A DNA stretch of 64,000 nucleotides from Fusarium oxysporum f. sp. lycopersici 4287 (lineage: Eukaryota; Ascomycota; Sordariomycetes; Hypocreales; Nectriaceae): the NCBI RefSeq assembly GCF_000149955.1, contig NC_031000.1, positions 2,019,178-2,083,177 of the forward strand. The letters are read 5' to 3'. The notes beneath the pieces were generated by a model that was given only the letters and a program-made list of their open reading frames with translations, searched no databases and was not told the DNA's origin. Position numbers and translations under genes: made by a program. This document shows positions 1 to 10,708 of the stretch, piece by piece. Numbering within the stretch: position 1 is the first letter of the stretch; each line of letters begins with the position of its first letter.

Positions 1-354
1 AGCTCTGTAACGCGTTGACAGCGTGCATATTAGCTTCGATCTCTGGGCGTCACCGAATCGCTTTGCAATCATGGCTGTATTTGCGCACTTTATCGATCAA
101 CTGGGGTATCAGAAGTCCCGTCTTCTGGCTTTGCGCCGTCAATCTGGTGCTCATAGTGGCGAGAATCTTGCCGGTTCTCTTGTCGACATCGTCCACGAAT
201 GGGAGATTGAAGGGCGAGTTGGCTGTGCCATCTCTGATTACATGGCGGCAAATGATACTTGTCTATACCACATGTACCAGCAGCTCGATCCATCGATGAG
301 GCCTGTTGATATAAAGGCTCGCCGGATGCGATGCTACGGGCACACGCTCAATCA
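1..354 (+). pseudogene. hAT transposase fragment, catalytic-core part
   Basis: The translated segment carries the hAT order of motifs: a D-containing stretch ('ISFDLWASPN'), a second acidic block ('AISDYMAANDT', usually TxDNAxN) and 'RMRCYGHTLN', the conserved RCxxHxLN motif. It is open from the window edge to the point where inverted-terminal-repeat sequence begins at 355, so it is truncated on the right and probably continues off the left edge. It does not belong to the minus-strand hAT remnant inside 355-2098; its orientation is opposite. Seen: the motifs and the abrupt end. Inferred: it was broken by insertion of, or recombination with, the element starting at 355. Confidence 0.75.
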
Positions 355-2098
355 TACTTGGGCATTGTAGAGTAGAGGGAGTTCTACCCACTTCTTTAGC
401 CTACCCAGGTAGAGAAGTGGTCTCCTCTACCCTACCCGGGTAGAATGGGTAGAGAGTAGTGGGTAGATTGGTGGATAGACTATAAGGTAGGTAGGGAAGG
501 CAGATGCCGCATATATGCTCAATTCTTTGTAATAAGCCACTTTATATTATGCATCCCAACCCTCCTCATCAAAAACAATATTCATTTCATCATCCATCTC
601 CACAGCCTCTAGTATCATCGCTAGCTGCTCCTCCGAAGAGATGAACTTCCTCGCAAACCAGTTGCCCATGCACTCTAACCTCTGGAGGTTCTCTGACGAT
701 AACCTAAGCCTATCCTAGCTCTGCGTACGGCGTGCTCCCGAGGATTGTTGTTCTGGTTCAGCAGAGGAGGGTGCGATTGAGAGGATATTGATGGCCATAC
801 GGTGGAGACGAGGATAGCGCCGGCGTTGCTCTGGAGTTAACCACCACTGAAGAGGAGTTATCTTCAGAGCATCAATATCGATAGTTTTATCTTCAATAAA
901 CGCCATAAACATATCTTCATCCTCTTGCAAAGTAGGTTGAACTCTTAGACGACGTTTCAGCTGGTCTAATTCATTCTCTACCCTCTTCCTCGAGGATGGA
1001 TGGCACGTATCGATATCAGCAACAGCAGCAGGGGCAGAGAGTGATTCATGAGGGAGATGCGCGTATTCCTTCTGCCAGATCGAATAAGCAGCATCGATAG
1101 TCTCTGACGCCACTCTTCAGGCCAGTTCTGAAGAAGGTAATGCTTCCACTTCGAGGGATCGAGAAGTATCGCGGCGGCGTATACTGGCGTTGACTCAACG
1201 AGGGAGTAGTATTTATCAAGGATAAACCAGCCCATCTCAATAGAATGAACCGTGCGGAGATCCTTCTCTGGGCCTGATTTATATAGCACCTATAAAACAT
1301 TAGCTTCAAGCATTATCTTGACAAAGTAGGATAAACCTTCTGATCCTCAAAATAGGTGAGGATAGCATCCATCAGGGTAAGGCATTGGGATAATGAAGCC
1401 TCACTGCCTTCAACCCACAGTGTACCACTAGCAAATACAGAGAGAAACCTCTCCGTACGCTTAAGTTCCCAACAGGCGATACAGTAATGCAGGCTTTTAT
1501 TTGAGGACTTCCCACTTCGATCAGATCTCTCCTTTGGTCTGAATTCAGGCTCCGAACCTCTTGCATATCGAAAAAAAGGTCCAGAATGAAGGTTTCTCGG
1601 AGGGGATCGAGGCAGTACTTGGAAGAGCACTAGAAGCAACACTGGGCGTCGGCAAGGAGAGGTTCAACATGGAAGGCGTTGTAGGGACGGTAGGAGATAA
1701 TGAATGCTGTGAGAAAGACATGGTTAGAGGTATATATAATAAAGGTGGACTGCAAAACAATATCTTGCTGTGGATGATGCCGGTAGTAACAGGCAGGGAA
1801 GGAGATGAGGAGTAAGTTAATTCCTTGCAAAGGTTTCTAGGTACATATGTATAAAAAGAAGCGAACTACCTATTCAATGCAGTGCCAAGTAGGCTGCAGG
1901 CAGGCAGTAGTAGGCAGTAGCAGGCAGCATGTTTGGTAGCATATGAACTCACGTGAGAGGTCATAATATATTGAGCAGAATGAATGAAATTAGACGACTT
2001 GTCAAGGAATTCAGCATCCACAATCTTAATCATATCAGATGATAAGATCTAATTGACCAATCGGGAGTGGGTAAAGCTCTCCTTATAATGCCCAAGTA
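355..2098 (-). mobile_element. hAT-type element remnant with inverted ends
   Basis: The left end reads TACTTGGGCATT (355-366) and the right end is its exact reverse complement, AATGCCCAAGTA (2087-2098). Similarity continues inward: a CTACCCACT block at about 391-399 on the left and its inverted equivalent at about 2066-2076 on the right. Inside lies a minus-strand hAT coding remnant. The subterminal part (about 390-475) is dense in TACCC/GGGTA words, as is common in hAT ends. The 8-bp flanks do not match, so there is no target duplication. Sequence 1880-1930 is a short degenerate GGCAGTAG repeat. The assignment to hAT rests on the internal coding remnant. Confidence 0.6.
715..1642 (-). pseudogene. 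hAT transposase C-terminal half, broken
   Basis: Read on the minus strand in shifting frames. The upstream part contains 'LMDAILTYFEDQKV' and 'IEMGWFILDKYYS', the middle contains 'VYAAAILLDPSKWKHYL', and the end contains 'PLQWWLTPEQRRRYPRLHRMAINILSIAPSSAEPEQQSSGARR', which in pieces is the hAT dimerisation region (W..., YP.L..A..ILsIP.ss.seR.FS.a). At least two frame changes separate the pieces. The same family is present in better condition at 41977-44145, where the matching segments read 'IEMGWFILDKYYTM' and 'AEPERAFSGARS'. The second Ser/Arg-rich motif here has lost the usual ERxFS spelling. Not functional. Confidence 0.75.
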
Positions 2099-2101
2099 TG
2101 C

Positions 2102-2793
2102 AAAAGACGGCCATATGCAGTCACGGCTTCGATAAAGCTAGTCCAAATGTGGGACTGAGAGCCTTTGAGAAAGGCCTTCTTGTTCGGATCGCTACTACCG
2201 ATAACCAAGGAGTCCAAGCCTATATTCACAGTTTGTCGGTAAATTTATAGTAAGTTAATAGTAAAAAAAGGCGAGTCCTTACCAAATCCCGCCAGGATAC
2301 CGCCTTCGTCGACAGTAACTGTGTTCTCGGGTTTGATCCATCCATACTCTCTTTCGCGGATATCGAAGTACCAATTGACGGCTATTGGAGTAAAGGAATT
2401 GAACCTCGATGCCTCCTGGCGCTTTCCTATCTTCGCCTTGGTAGTTGGATGGCGTTTCACGAATCTGGCTACCCAGTGTACACTGATAGGCTTTTCCCGA
2501 CCTTGTTGTCGTAAAAGGGCAGCGACGGTGGCGCGAACTTGACTGTGAGACGGAGCATAGCCAAGAGCCTCTTGTCTGAGTACCCAGATGACTAATCTGG
2601 TCTCTTGGGTCTTTGATAACAGCTGGGCGGGATGGGTGACCTCGGACTTAGCTGGTAGACATCTTAAACGGTCTGAAAGAGTGGTCTGAGGCATGCCATG
2701 CTTCTGGGCAGATTAGTTTTGGGAGAGGCCGTTGTCCGTGACATCCAGCATGGCTTCAACAATTTCACTCTCAGTATAGAAGTCTCGGGGCAT
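2102..2793 (-). pseudogene. Fot1/pogo-type transposase fragment with an intron
   Basis: The minus strand from ATG at 2793 gives a psq-type helix-turn-helix followed by a CENPB-type DNA-binding domain ('RLVIWVLRQEALGYAPSHSQ', 'VHWVARFVKRHP') and the first catalytic block of a DDE_1 transposase ('TVTVDEGGILAGFG'). One in-frame TAA lies near codon 28 (about 2715). An apparent intron of about 60 bp (about 2222-2284: 5' GTAAGG, 3' AATATAG) follows 'GGILAGF'. Removing it continues the family sequence as 'GLDSLVIGSSDPNKKAFLK' and 'IWTSFIEAVTA'. The reading ends at about 2102, at the right end of the hAT element. Truncated and dead. Confidence 0.75.
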
Positions 2794-3828
2794 TTCAAAG
2801 CCAGTTTTGTGGCTTGAAGGTAGATGTAAGTCCGATGAAGGCTTGAGAAAGTAGTCGTAAGAAAGTCATCCATAGCGATTTTACATTGTTGGAATACGAC
2901 CAAGCCACTTATGTAACCTACAAAGTTATGCCATAGTATTGAAGAACGGCAGATTCTCAACAGAACCAACTCCTGCACGTAAATACAACTTAAATACCAA
3001 CCGAGCAATGAGTAATTGGCAAAAGCATTTTGTATGGGGAAATTTCATTTTTGCTTACTGGTGAAGGGGTCTTACCGGTGGAGGGGTACTGCATGGTACC
3101 GTCTACAGTAGGCTTGCTGCAAAACGTATTATGGCTTACTGTGCATAAACTTTGCTTTGTCGATATGTTCTTGAAGTATCTTGACATGTGAAAATTGGAA
3201 GGCTTTAGGGCAGAAACTCGATATAAAAACCTGTCAATCCGTCCACCATTGAACTGCGAATCTTACAAGTTCTATAAAGAAGGCATTCCTTTCCTACCCT
3301 TACACTCCTGACCGGCAAGACCCTCTGGCATACCAAAAACCAGAGCTTGGGACACTGGCGTGTGCACGGACGCTTGCACGGACTCGTGCGCGGATGCGTT
3401 TGGACATAGTACGGGGTAGGTACACTCTAAATGTTTAATTGGATATGAGCTCCCATGAAACCTGTGAAAGGCCACTACCGTTCGTTTTATAGAAAAGGGC
3501 AGCTGACTCCAGTAACCAGACTAATTTACCTCACCCAGCGAAGCAGCAGACATCTCGGACCTAACCAAAACCCAGGTCTACTCAAGTCTATTCTATAGAT
3601 GCTCCTTACCTCATCCTTGTTCAACGAGCCGTTCAGTCTCTCGTTTTTCTTCCTCGCCTGTCGGATTCTATCGCAAATCGCTGCCAAAATCCGGCCATTG
3701 CCAAGCCTGCGCTGATAACCCACCAAACTTAAGCTTGACTTATCAGCCCAAGTGATCGACACTTGCCAAAGTTCGAGCGCCGATGTTATCTCAATTTCTC
3801 GACGGCATCTCACTTTTGGGACATTAAC
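2794..3828. other. Intergenic; no recognisable gene
   Basis: Nothing in this stretch is recognised. The minus-strand reading 3526-3813 (95 codons) has no family resemblance that I can name and no clear start context. A three-unit, 12-bp degenerate tandem repeat (TGCACGGACGCT, TGCACGGACTCG, TGCGCGGATGCG) occupies 3363-3398. The right part serves as upstream region of the Opy2-like gene. Confidence 0.5.
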
Positions 3829-4618
3829 ATGGACGGGCGTCGATACCTCGTTGCTAGAGACTTGGATGAGTTAAGCCATAGTGAGTGATTACAGTCCCCT
3901 TATCCTCATGCCTATCGACAGCCACTGAAGACTGTCCACAGTACTTCAGCTGGTCCCTCAAGGTAACAACTGCATCTATTGTAACGATGGCACAGAGCTC
4001 CAATGTCCTAAGTGCTCAGACGGCGAGAGCTGCCAATTTACCGTTCCCCTCGACTGTACCCAATGTGCTACATCCGTCTGCATGCAAGTTGAAGAGGCCG
4101 GATCTGACAAAGGCGGCGGCGGCCTAAACATTGGCGGCATTATTGGCGGTATCGCCGGTGGCATCGTTATGATTGCTGTCGCTACATGTCTAGTCTGGAG
4201 GTTCTATATCAGGCCTAAGAGGTCACAGACTCCCATATCTATGTACGTCGAAGACGTGGATCTTGTGCAAGGCTTCGAAAAGGATGCCCCCTCGAGGGGA
4301 ACTCGTCCCCCATCGGCATGTACTGTTCATTCTATCGCTCCAACCGTCCTTACTCGAGCCTCCAATATTATCCAGATCGCCTACATCCCCGGTGTTACAA
4401 ACCAAGTGACTCCGATGCCACCAAACGTTCTTCTTCCCCCCGTCCCTCCGATCCCCCTGCATCATGCCGAGGGCAACCGAGCCCAAGGAATCGACGATGA
4501 ACATTTTGTCGTCCCTAGCGACCTTCAAGACTCGGCTTACCTGGGCCTATCTGGCTACTCAGACAGAACCTCATACGCTCGCTGGAGAGCTAGTTCTTAT
4601 TGGGTTAGATCCTTGTGA
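3829..4618 (+). CDS. Opy2-like single-pass membrane anchor, 2 exons
   Basis: Exons 3829-3880 and 3942-4618, with a 61-bp intron (GTGAGT...CACAG), give 242 residues in frame. The N-terminal part has the cysteine-rich block typical of the Opy2 extracellular domain (C-x2-C ... CPKC ... C ... CTQCATSVC). A glycine-rich linker and one membrane segment ('GGIIGGIAGGIVMIAVATCL') follow, then a basic stop-transfer sequence and a Pro/Ser-rich cytosolic tail. In yeast, Opy2 tethers the adaptor Ste50 at the plasma membrane for HOG and mating MAPK signalling; a similar role here is inference. A small inverted-repeat element sits 30 bp after the stop and a LINE lies beyond it. The tail is short for the family, so the original 3' end may have been lost. 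The exon 1 start is the only ATG that joins in frame. Confidence 0.7.
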
Positions 4619-4648
4619 GTGACCGCTTGGGAAGCTTCGCACAGTTGA

Positions 4649-4805
4649 TGTCGCAGGGTAGGCATTAGTAATCTAGCTATATGCTTTTAAGTAACTCTGC
4701 GGGATGGAATACCCCGCACAAGAGATAACTTAAGAACAATCAATCAAAACATTTGCTGCTGCTCACCACATTTACTTTAACCCTTTAAGCACGCTCAGTG
4801 CGACA
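4649..4805. mobile_element. Small inverted-repeat element, copy A (157 bp)
   Basis: The ends are TGTCGCA and TGCGACA. A 5-bp direct repeat GTTGA flanks it (4644-4648 and 4806-4810), as expected for a target duplication. It is non-coding. A second copy, about 90% identical by eye, is at 12983-13135. Internal landmarks common to both are GGGTAGGCATTAGTAATC, TTTGCTGCTGCTCA and CCTTTAAGCACGCTCAGTG. The transposase that moves it is not identifiable from this window. Confidence 0.75.
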
Positions 4806-5254
4806 GTTGAGGGGATAACGTCGATGTGTTAAGGCCTCCACCTCACTATGGAAAGCTCAAACTTGACTGGCGTCGTTCAGAAGAAGCATTACCCCTGAAA
4901 GGCGATTTCTCATTAGGGAGGAAACAACTTAGTGGGGCGTCCGAGCGTCAGTATGAATGAATGAATGAATGAGTGTATTACGCCCGGGAGGATACGCCTC
5001 ATAAGGCCTACAGCGTTGAACTTCGTGACATACTTTTCCGGACTTATGGTCCTAAGACCCGCAAACCTTCATCTGCGCCGACCCTTACGGCTTGCCACTC
5101 TCCTCAGGCTCGCTTGTCCCTGCGACAGACCTGATTGAAGGCCAACTTCTCCAAATGTTCAGCGTCCCATCTTCAGCGGCTGAAGCTTGGTCTGTCTATC
5201 AGAGGCTGTACTATGTTAGTTCTTATTATCTTGTTTGGTTTGTTAGTATGTTTT

Positions 5255-8200
5255 TTATGTCTGTGTAGCATCCAAACGGCCTGTGCTTATCGCAAACTTG
5301 ATCGCTGCTCGCACTGCTGTCAAGTTCGGGCTCCACCTGTGCCTGTCCTCTGCTGTCTTGCCTCCCAGGAAGAATGAAAGATTACCCATCATTTCCCGGT
5401 TAACAATTCGCATGTGTTCTCGTTGCTCGTCCCACCGTGGACATCGGAAGAGGAAATGGTCGATTGTTTCTTCTTCCTGGCCACAGTCGCATGTGTCCGT
5501 CTCTNNNNNNNNNNNNNNNNNNNNNNNNNNNNNNNNNNNNNNNNNNNNNNNNNNNNNNNNNNNNNNNNNNNNNNNNNNNNNNNNNNNNNNNNNNNNNNNN
5601 NNNNNNNNNNNNNNNNNNNNNNNNNNNNNNNNNNNNNNNNNNNNNNNNNNNNNNNNNNNNNNNNNNNNNNNNNNNNNNNNNNNNNNNNNNNNNNNNNNNN
5701 NNNNNNNNNNNNNNNNNNNNNNNNNNNNNNNNNNNNNNNNNNNNNNNNNNNNNNNNNNNNNNNNNNNNNNNNNNNNNNNNNNNNNNNNNNNNNNNNNNNN
5801 NNNNNNNNNNNNNNNNNNNNNNNNNNNNNNNNNNNNNNNNNNNNNNNNNNNNNNNNNNNNNNCAGTCGGGTCGATGGTGCCTGATGCGGCGGTTTGTTGC
5901 TTTACATCCGCTCTCTGTTGCCTTTCGTGCTTCGGTCTTTGCTTTTACTCCCTGTGTGAAAGACTCGTTTGTGGACGATACCCAGCGCATTTTAATGGTG
6001 GTGCTACCCTTTTCCAGTCGTCTAGCATGTCTGTAGATCTCCCGGATGGCGCCTTGCCCTGACTGCTGTCGGGGTTTCGCAATCGCTTGTAGCGCCGATC
6101 GATTTCGTGTCGCAACGATGATATCTCGATGTTGGAGTCCATCAGGCATGCACCTTAGGACCATTGCTATTGCTTCCAGCTCGGCCATGTATGCGTTTTG
6201 CTCGCCTCTCGGGCCAAGAGTGACGGAGTACTTTGCTATAATATTATCATTCGCTCCTCCGCTGGCAGTGTTGCGCACAATGCCGCCCATGCCGACTAGT
6301 CCGTTTCTCGCAGAGGCGCTCGTTGCGATGAGCACTTGTCTCATGTTGCTGGGCTCGGTCATGTCGTCATCTGTATCTACATATGCCGCTGCCTCCTTGC
6401 CTGAATCGTACTCCACCATCATGTGTCTATGCCACGGTGGTAGTGCATACGGCTCGATCGTTTCCATCCGTTCTATTGCGCCATCGTGGGCGAGTGCTAG
6501 TTTCGTCAACGGCGACATATACCTCCGTGTCTCCCTCACCCTAAGTGTCGCCAGCGGGTGCACCTTCGGCAGTGTTTGCATGTTGACGTAGAGCCGTGTG
6601 CCGGCCTGCGCGTGGCGTTCACCGATGGGTAGAATACCAGCTTCAGCTTCCGCCACTGCCATCGAAACCGTCTTGAAGGTTCCTGTGATGGCTTGCACAC
6701 CCATTTTCTGTGCCTCGTTCAGCCACCTGGTCTCCCTCCACCCGCATCGGTGGGACCAAACGTTCGAAGCGTAGTCCATCGTCGGGGCCACCGTTGCTAC
6801 AAACAACTGTCTCGCCGTCCGGGGCGTCAACATCTTCAGCCTTCGTAGACACATGGCCGCCCGAAGTCCCCGTGTAGCTGCTTCCTTTACGTGTTCCTCA
6901 TACCGCAACTCCGAGTCCATCACCAGTCCTAGTATCTTGCCACTTTTCTTTGGGATGATCGCCTGGCCTTTGATCGTATACGGGCTTTCATCGGTGCGTT
7001 CGTGATGGCGCGTGAAGTGTATGATGACTGTCTTGTCCTCCTCAAATGTCGCCCCGCTTCGTCTTTCCCACTCCAGTGCTCTGTCGATGACGGCCTGGAT
7101 GCCTACTCGGTTGGCTTCTGCTGTCGGACCCGTCACCCAGGCTGAATAGTCATCGATAAAGGCGATCGATCCACCTTTTGCATCGATCTTGCATTGCACG
7201 AGGTCTGCGTTGAAGAAAAGGAACAGCACCGGTGACAGCGGCGACCCTTGCGGAAGCCCAGCCTGTGGCAGATCCCGTCGCCCAGAGGTGTAGCCGTTTA
7301 CCACGATCGTCGCGGATCGATTGGAGCAGAAAGCGTCGATCCACTTTACTACCCCCTTGGGGATGCCTCTGGCTTCCAGTCTCTGCAGTAATCGATCCTT
7401 GAATACCCCGTTGTATGCTCTCATCACGTCGAAGCTTATCAGGCTGAGCACCTTCCGGTTGCGCCACGCTTTGTAGATGTGCTCCTGAAGGAGCAGGAGA
7501 GCCTGGTTGGCCGATCGTTGCTTCCTTCCGCCGAAATGGTTGGTGGGTAGCAGTCCGAATGTCTCTCCCGCGTACGAGATCCGGTCCGCCATGACCGCCT
7601 CTAGAATCTTGCCCAGACTCGATAGAAGTGAGATCGGTCTCCATGACTTGGCTACCTTGTAGTTGTCCTTGCCTGGCTTCTTGAGCGGGATGATTTTCGC
7701 GCTCCTCCACTGGACTGGCAGCTCTCCGTCTCTCAGGGATGTCCGAAACAGATGCAACACCCGGTCTCCCACTACTGGCCAGAGCTGCTTCCACACCATC
7801 GCCGGCAGTCCATCTTCGCCTGGGGCTTTCCATGCCTTGGCCGCCATCACCTTCTCTTTAACCTCTTCTAATGTCACCTCTGGCATTGCTATTTCTCGCT
7901 GCGCCGGCTGGCGCTCTTCATCCTCAATCACAGCCGGCAGAGGGGGAAAGAAGATGCTGAGAAGCTCCTCTGCCTGTTCTGCCTTGCCGCTCGTCGTCAT
8001 TCCATCTCTTCTCTTTAGAGGAGGTATTTTATTACCCATTGCTTCGCCTCCAGGCGAGAGGTACTTGGCTGATTGCCAGATGTTGGCTCCGTCTTCGAGA
8101 AAGCTGTCCCAGTGTGCCTTTTTCTACCTCCTGATCGCGTCGTGGTACTCCTTTGCCGCTTCTCTGGCCTTTTGCTCTAGGTCTGCTGCCTCTCGTCCTC

Positions 8201-9176
8201 GTCGCAGGCATGTCCTTGCCTGGTTGCGCCAGTATGTGTACATCCGTCGCAGTCGGGTAAGGTCCGTCGTCCACCACCTCTTGGCATAAGGCGACGGCTT
8301 GGCTCGTAGGACCAGGTCGTTGATCGCGTCCAGCACCACCGACATCAGCCTGTCCGTCTAAGCCTGCACTTTGCCGCCACACGGCAACGCTTCCAGTTTC
8401 GTCACCCTCTCCTTGATCTCTAACCAAGGTACATTTTTGAATAGCAGTCTGTCGCTGGGCGTTCGTTCCGGCGGTGTTGTGTCAAACTCCGTTCGGATCG
8501 CCCGATGGTCCGATCCATGCTCTGTTGGATGTATCCCACAGCTCGTTATCTCGTCTGCCAGCTCCGTTGATGCCAGCACCAAGTCAATCGTGCTCGCTAT
8601 ACCCCCTGGGCCTTCCCACGTCTTCGTGCCCTGGGGCAGCAGGCTGTGAAGGCCATGTTCTCCCATAAGCTCTATGATCGGTCCAGCTTCGCCTTGCCTC
8701 CTTCCCGTTACCTCATCACCTCCCCATAGTGTGTCGTGACGATTGAAATCCCCTACCAAGATCACGTCAGTTCTTGTGCCGGACCCATTGCGGAACTCCA
8801 CAATCGCCGTGTGCAGCTGTCCCATCGCCGCTTCGAGAGCCTGCTCGTTCCTCCCCTCTACATATACCGACACAACCAGCACGTCACGCTCAGGGAACCT
8901 GACCATCGCTTCTGCCTCCAAGTCCCTCCGTATCCAGAGCATGCTGCGGATCAGCCATCGCGACACACGCGGCTCACGCGTCTTGGTGGGAATCATCTTC
9001 GTCCAGTTGCTGTGGTGATTAGGCACCGTCATCACCTGTCCCTCGATTGTGCATGCCCATGGCTCTGCCACCGCCAGCGCTACATAGTCCTCAAGTTCTT
9101 TGTCATTCACCATGCTCAGATGCACCTTATCGTTCTTCCGCACGTTCAGTTGGTACACTTGTAGCCTAGTGCTCAT
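5255..9176 (-). pseudogene. LINE ORF2: endonuclease, reverse transcriptase, RNase H
   Basis: From ATG 9176 the endonuclease domain is clear ('LNVRKND' start, 'AVAEPWA', 'VILVGDFNRHD', 'STIDLVLAS', 'GSDHRAI'). A TAG at about 8358 and another at about 8121 interrupt the linker. The reverse transcriptase follows, with 'WRPISLLSSLGKILEAVMADRI' split over two motifs, 'GLPQGSPLSPVLF', and 'AFIDDYSAW' in place of the usual Y/F-x-DD box. An RNase H-like region with an asparagine-rich end precedes the gap 5505-5862. Beyond the gap, in another frame because the gap length is only an estimate, the C-terminal zinc motif is intact: C-x-C ... H-x3-(F)RC, then 'GNLSFFLGGKTAED', stop TAA at 5255-5257. Both early stops are TAG and could derive from CAG. 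About 1,300 codons, normal for Tad-clade ORF2. Confidence 0.85.
5505..5862. other. Assembly gap inside LINE ORF2
   Basis: A run of 358 N lies within the RNase H to C-terminal segment of the LINE. Reading frames that cross it are not meaningful, because the frame on the left differs from the frame on the right. Confidence 0.99.
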
Positions 9177-10545
9177 CTCCTCGCATTTGACGCAATCGAC
9201 ATGCCCGACGGAATGATTCGTGCCGGCCTCCGCATGACACGCACATTAGCTCTGCTGCCTCGCATTGCCGATGGCAGTGTCCTCGTTCTGCGCATCTACC
9301 GCATCTATGCGTTTCTTTGCAGACGAATGCCTTGTGGCCTAGCCCCCTGTAGTTGTAGCATTGCACCACACCGGCTCTAGGCTCGAACACGCTGGTCCTC
9401 GCCGATTCTCCTCCAAGGTGAAAGTACTTGTCCTCCAAAAGCCTCCTTGCATCGCTCTCCGTCACATAAACCACCATCGACCCGTAGGCCTTTCCGTTCC
9501 CTTTATCGCCAAGCCAGTTTATCTTAGCTATCGTCACTTCATTTTCTTGGCCAAGTGCCTCGGTCACTCCGGGCAGAAGGTTGCCGTTCGAATCAAGAAC
9601 GGCCGACCGATTGGCCCCGTTGATCTTGACCGGGTACAGCCGCTCTCTGAGAATCTTTGCCCCCTGGCATGTCTGCTCCCAGTGCCGCTTCTCGGACCAT
9701 GTGTAGTTCTGCTTCGTCTCTACAGATTACCTTGATGACGTTAGCGTTCCTAGCCCCTCTCACCACCGCTGCGCATCTCCATCTCTCGTCCTTCTTTCTT
9801 GTCCTCGCAGCGGCTTCGATAGCCTGTCGGACCTCTCCGATCTGGCCTTGTTACTGTCATCGTCGCCCACTCCAGAGATGTCTATCGTGCAGAACAGGTC
9901 CTCTCCAGGGGATGAGATGAAAGCGGCGGCGTAGTTGATGACACCGCCTCGGGGCCTCTAACACCGCCATTCTGCTCCTTCGTTGGCGACATACGGGCTA
10001 CGTCTGCAAATGACTGCCTGGGGTTCGTCCGGGCGGAACCGGCTACGGCGTGCTGCGCCATGATGTCTAATTTCTCATGGATGCGTTTGATCTCTTCGGC
10101 GGCCTGCACTTTGCAGGGGCTCGATATCGCGTGGGGCGTGCTGCTGCATTCGTTTGAGCTGGTCAATCTGTTCTTGGATCAGCTTTCGTTCCTGTGCGGC
10201 TTGCGCCTGAATGCCTTGAATATCCTGTTGCAGCTGCCTAATCGCTTTCTCCTGGTCTTCGATCATTTGCTTGAGCGCCTGCTGCTCCTTTTTCCAATCG
10301 TTCCACAGAGTCTCGTGAGAAGTTGTGATTTCCTTCACGGTTTCCTGCTGCACCTTCGCCATCTGTTTCATTGTTTCGTCGCGTACTTCGCGGATCAGGG
10401 CTTGCATTACTATCCCAATATTACCGGAAAAGTTCTCCATTCCTTTCGCTGTTAGCTTTCGCGGCCGGTCTGATTTGCGCGTGCTGGAATCCCGAGGGCA
10501 GGCGTCCTCAGAGGTCACGACGATGCTGTCCGCAACCGCGTCCAT
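9168..10545 (-). pseudogene. LINE ORF1, gag-like with zinc knuckles
   Basis: ATG at 10545 opens a hydrophilic protein with a long coiled coil (heptad-like Gln/Glu/Lys-rich, about residues 60-135). Frame changes near 10080-10170 and about 9830 move the reading to other frames, which still carry the family sequence. The C-terminal part has three CCHC knuckles. The first is damaged: 'CYNYRGLGHKAFVC' has Tyr where the second Cys should be. The next two ('CGRCAERGHCHRQC', 'CVSCGGRHESFRRAC') look complete. It overlaps the start of ORF2 by a few bases (TGA/ATG region 9166-9176), as in other Tad-like elements. The protein would bind the element's RNA; here it is dead. Confidence 0.75.
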
Positions 10546-10708
10546 CGCGCCCCGCTTGGCTTTCCAAACGGCTACCTCGACAACGTTAACAAAGATTGTA
10601 AAGATTCATTATATGACCCGTGTGTGTACGGACCCGTGTCCCTATGTGGCCCCGCCTGTACTACGTAGATGACTAAGTCAGCATTGGGCTCGATACGCCA
10701 TCTGAGTC

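Larger units (their letters stand above)
4955..10676 (-). mobile_element. Tad-type LINE retrotransposon, full length, inactivated
   Basis: A non-LTR element reading right to left: ORF1 with CCHC knuckles (10545 to 9168), then ORF2 with an apurinic-type endonuclease, reverse transcriptase, RNase H and a C-terminal zinc motif (9176 to 5255). After the 3' UTR it ends with a CATT-type tetranucleotide tail (4955-4970 as ATGA repeats on the plus strand). A likely target duplication is GTCAGTAT at 4947-4954 and GTCAGCAT at 10677-10684; the single mismatch is a CpA to TpA change. ORF1, the ORF2 stops and a gap of N (5505-5862) are described separately. The 3' end (CCTCCCGGGCG...) recurs in the short copy at 39043-39181. 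Confidence 0.85.

Noticed and set aside
1883..1930. CRISPR-like array of GGCAGTAG units
   Set aside because: It is a short degenerate microsatellite in a fungal genome, without spacers of constant length.
3272..3475. Minus-strand 67-codon frame over the GC-rich tandem repeat
   Set aside because: It consists largely of translated 12-bp repeat and has no family resemblance.
5283..6062. Plus-strand reading frames crossing the N gap
   Set aside because: They are opposite the LINE ORF2 and exist only because N is translated as an open stretch.
7150..7833. Long second minus-strand frame and plus-strand frame (7663-8289) within the LINE
   Set aside because: They overlap the reverse transcriptase frame, whose motifs are unambiguous; these are out-of-frame shadows.
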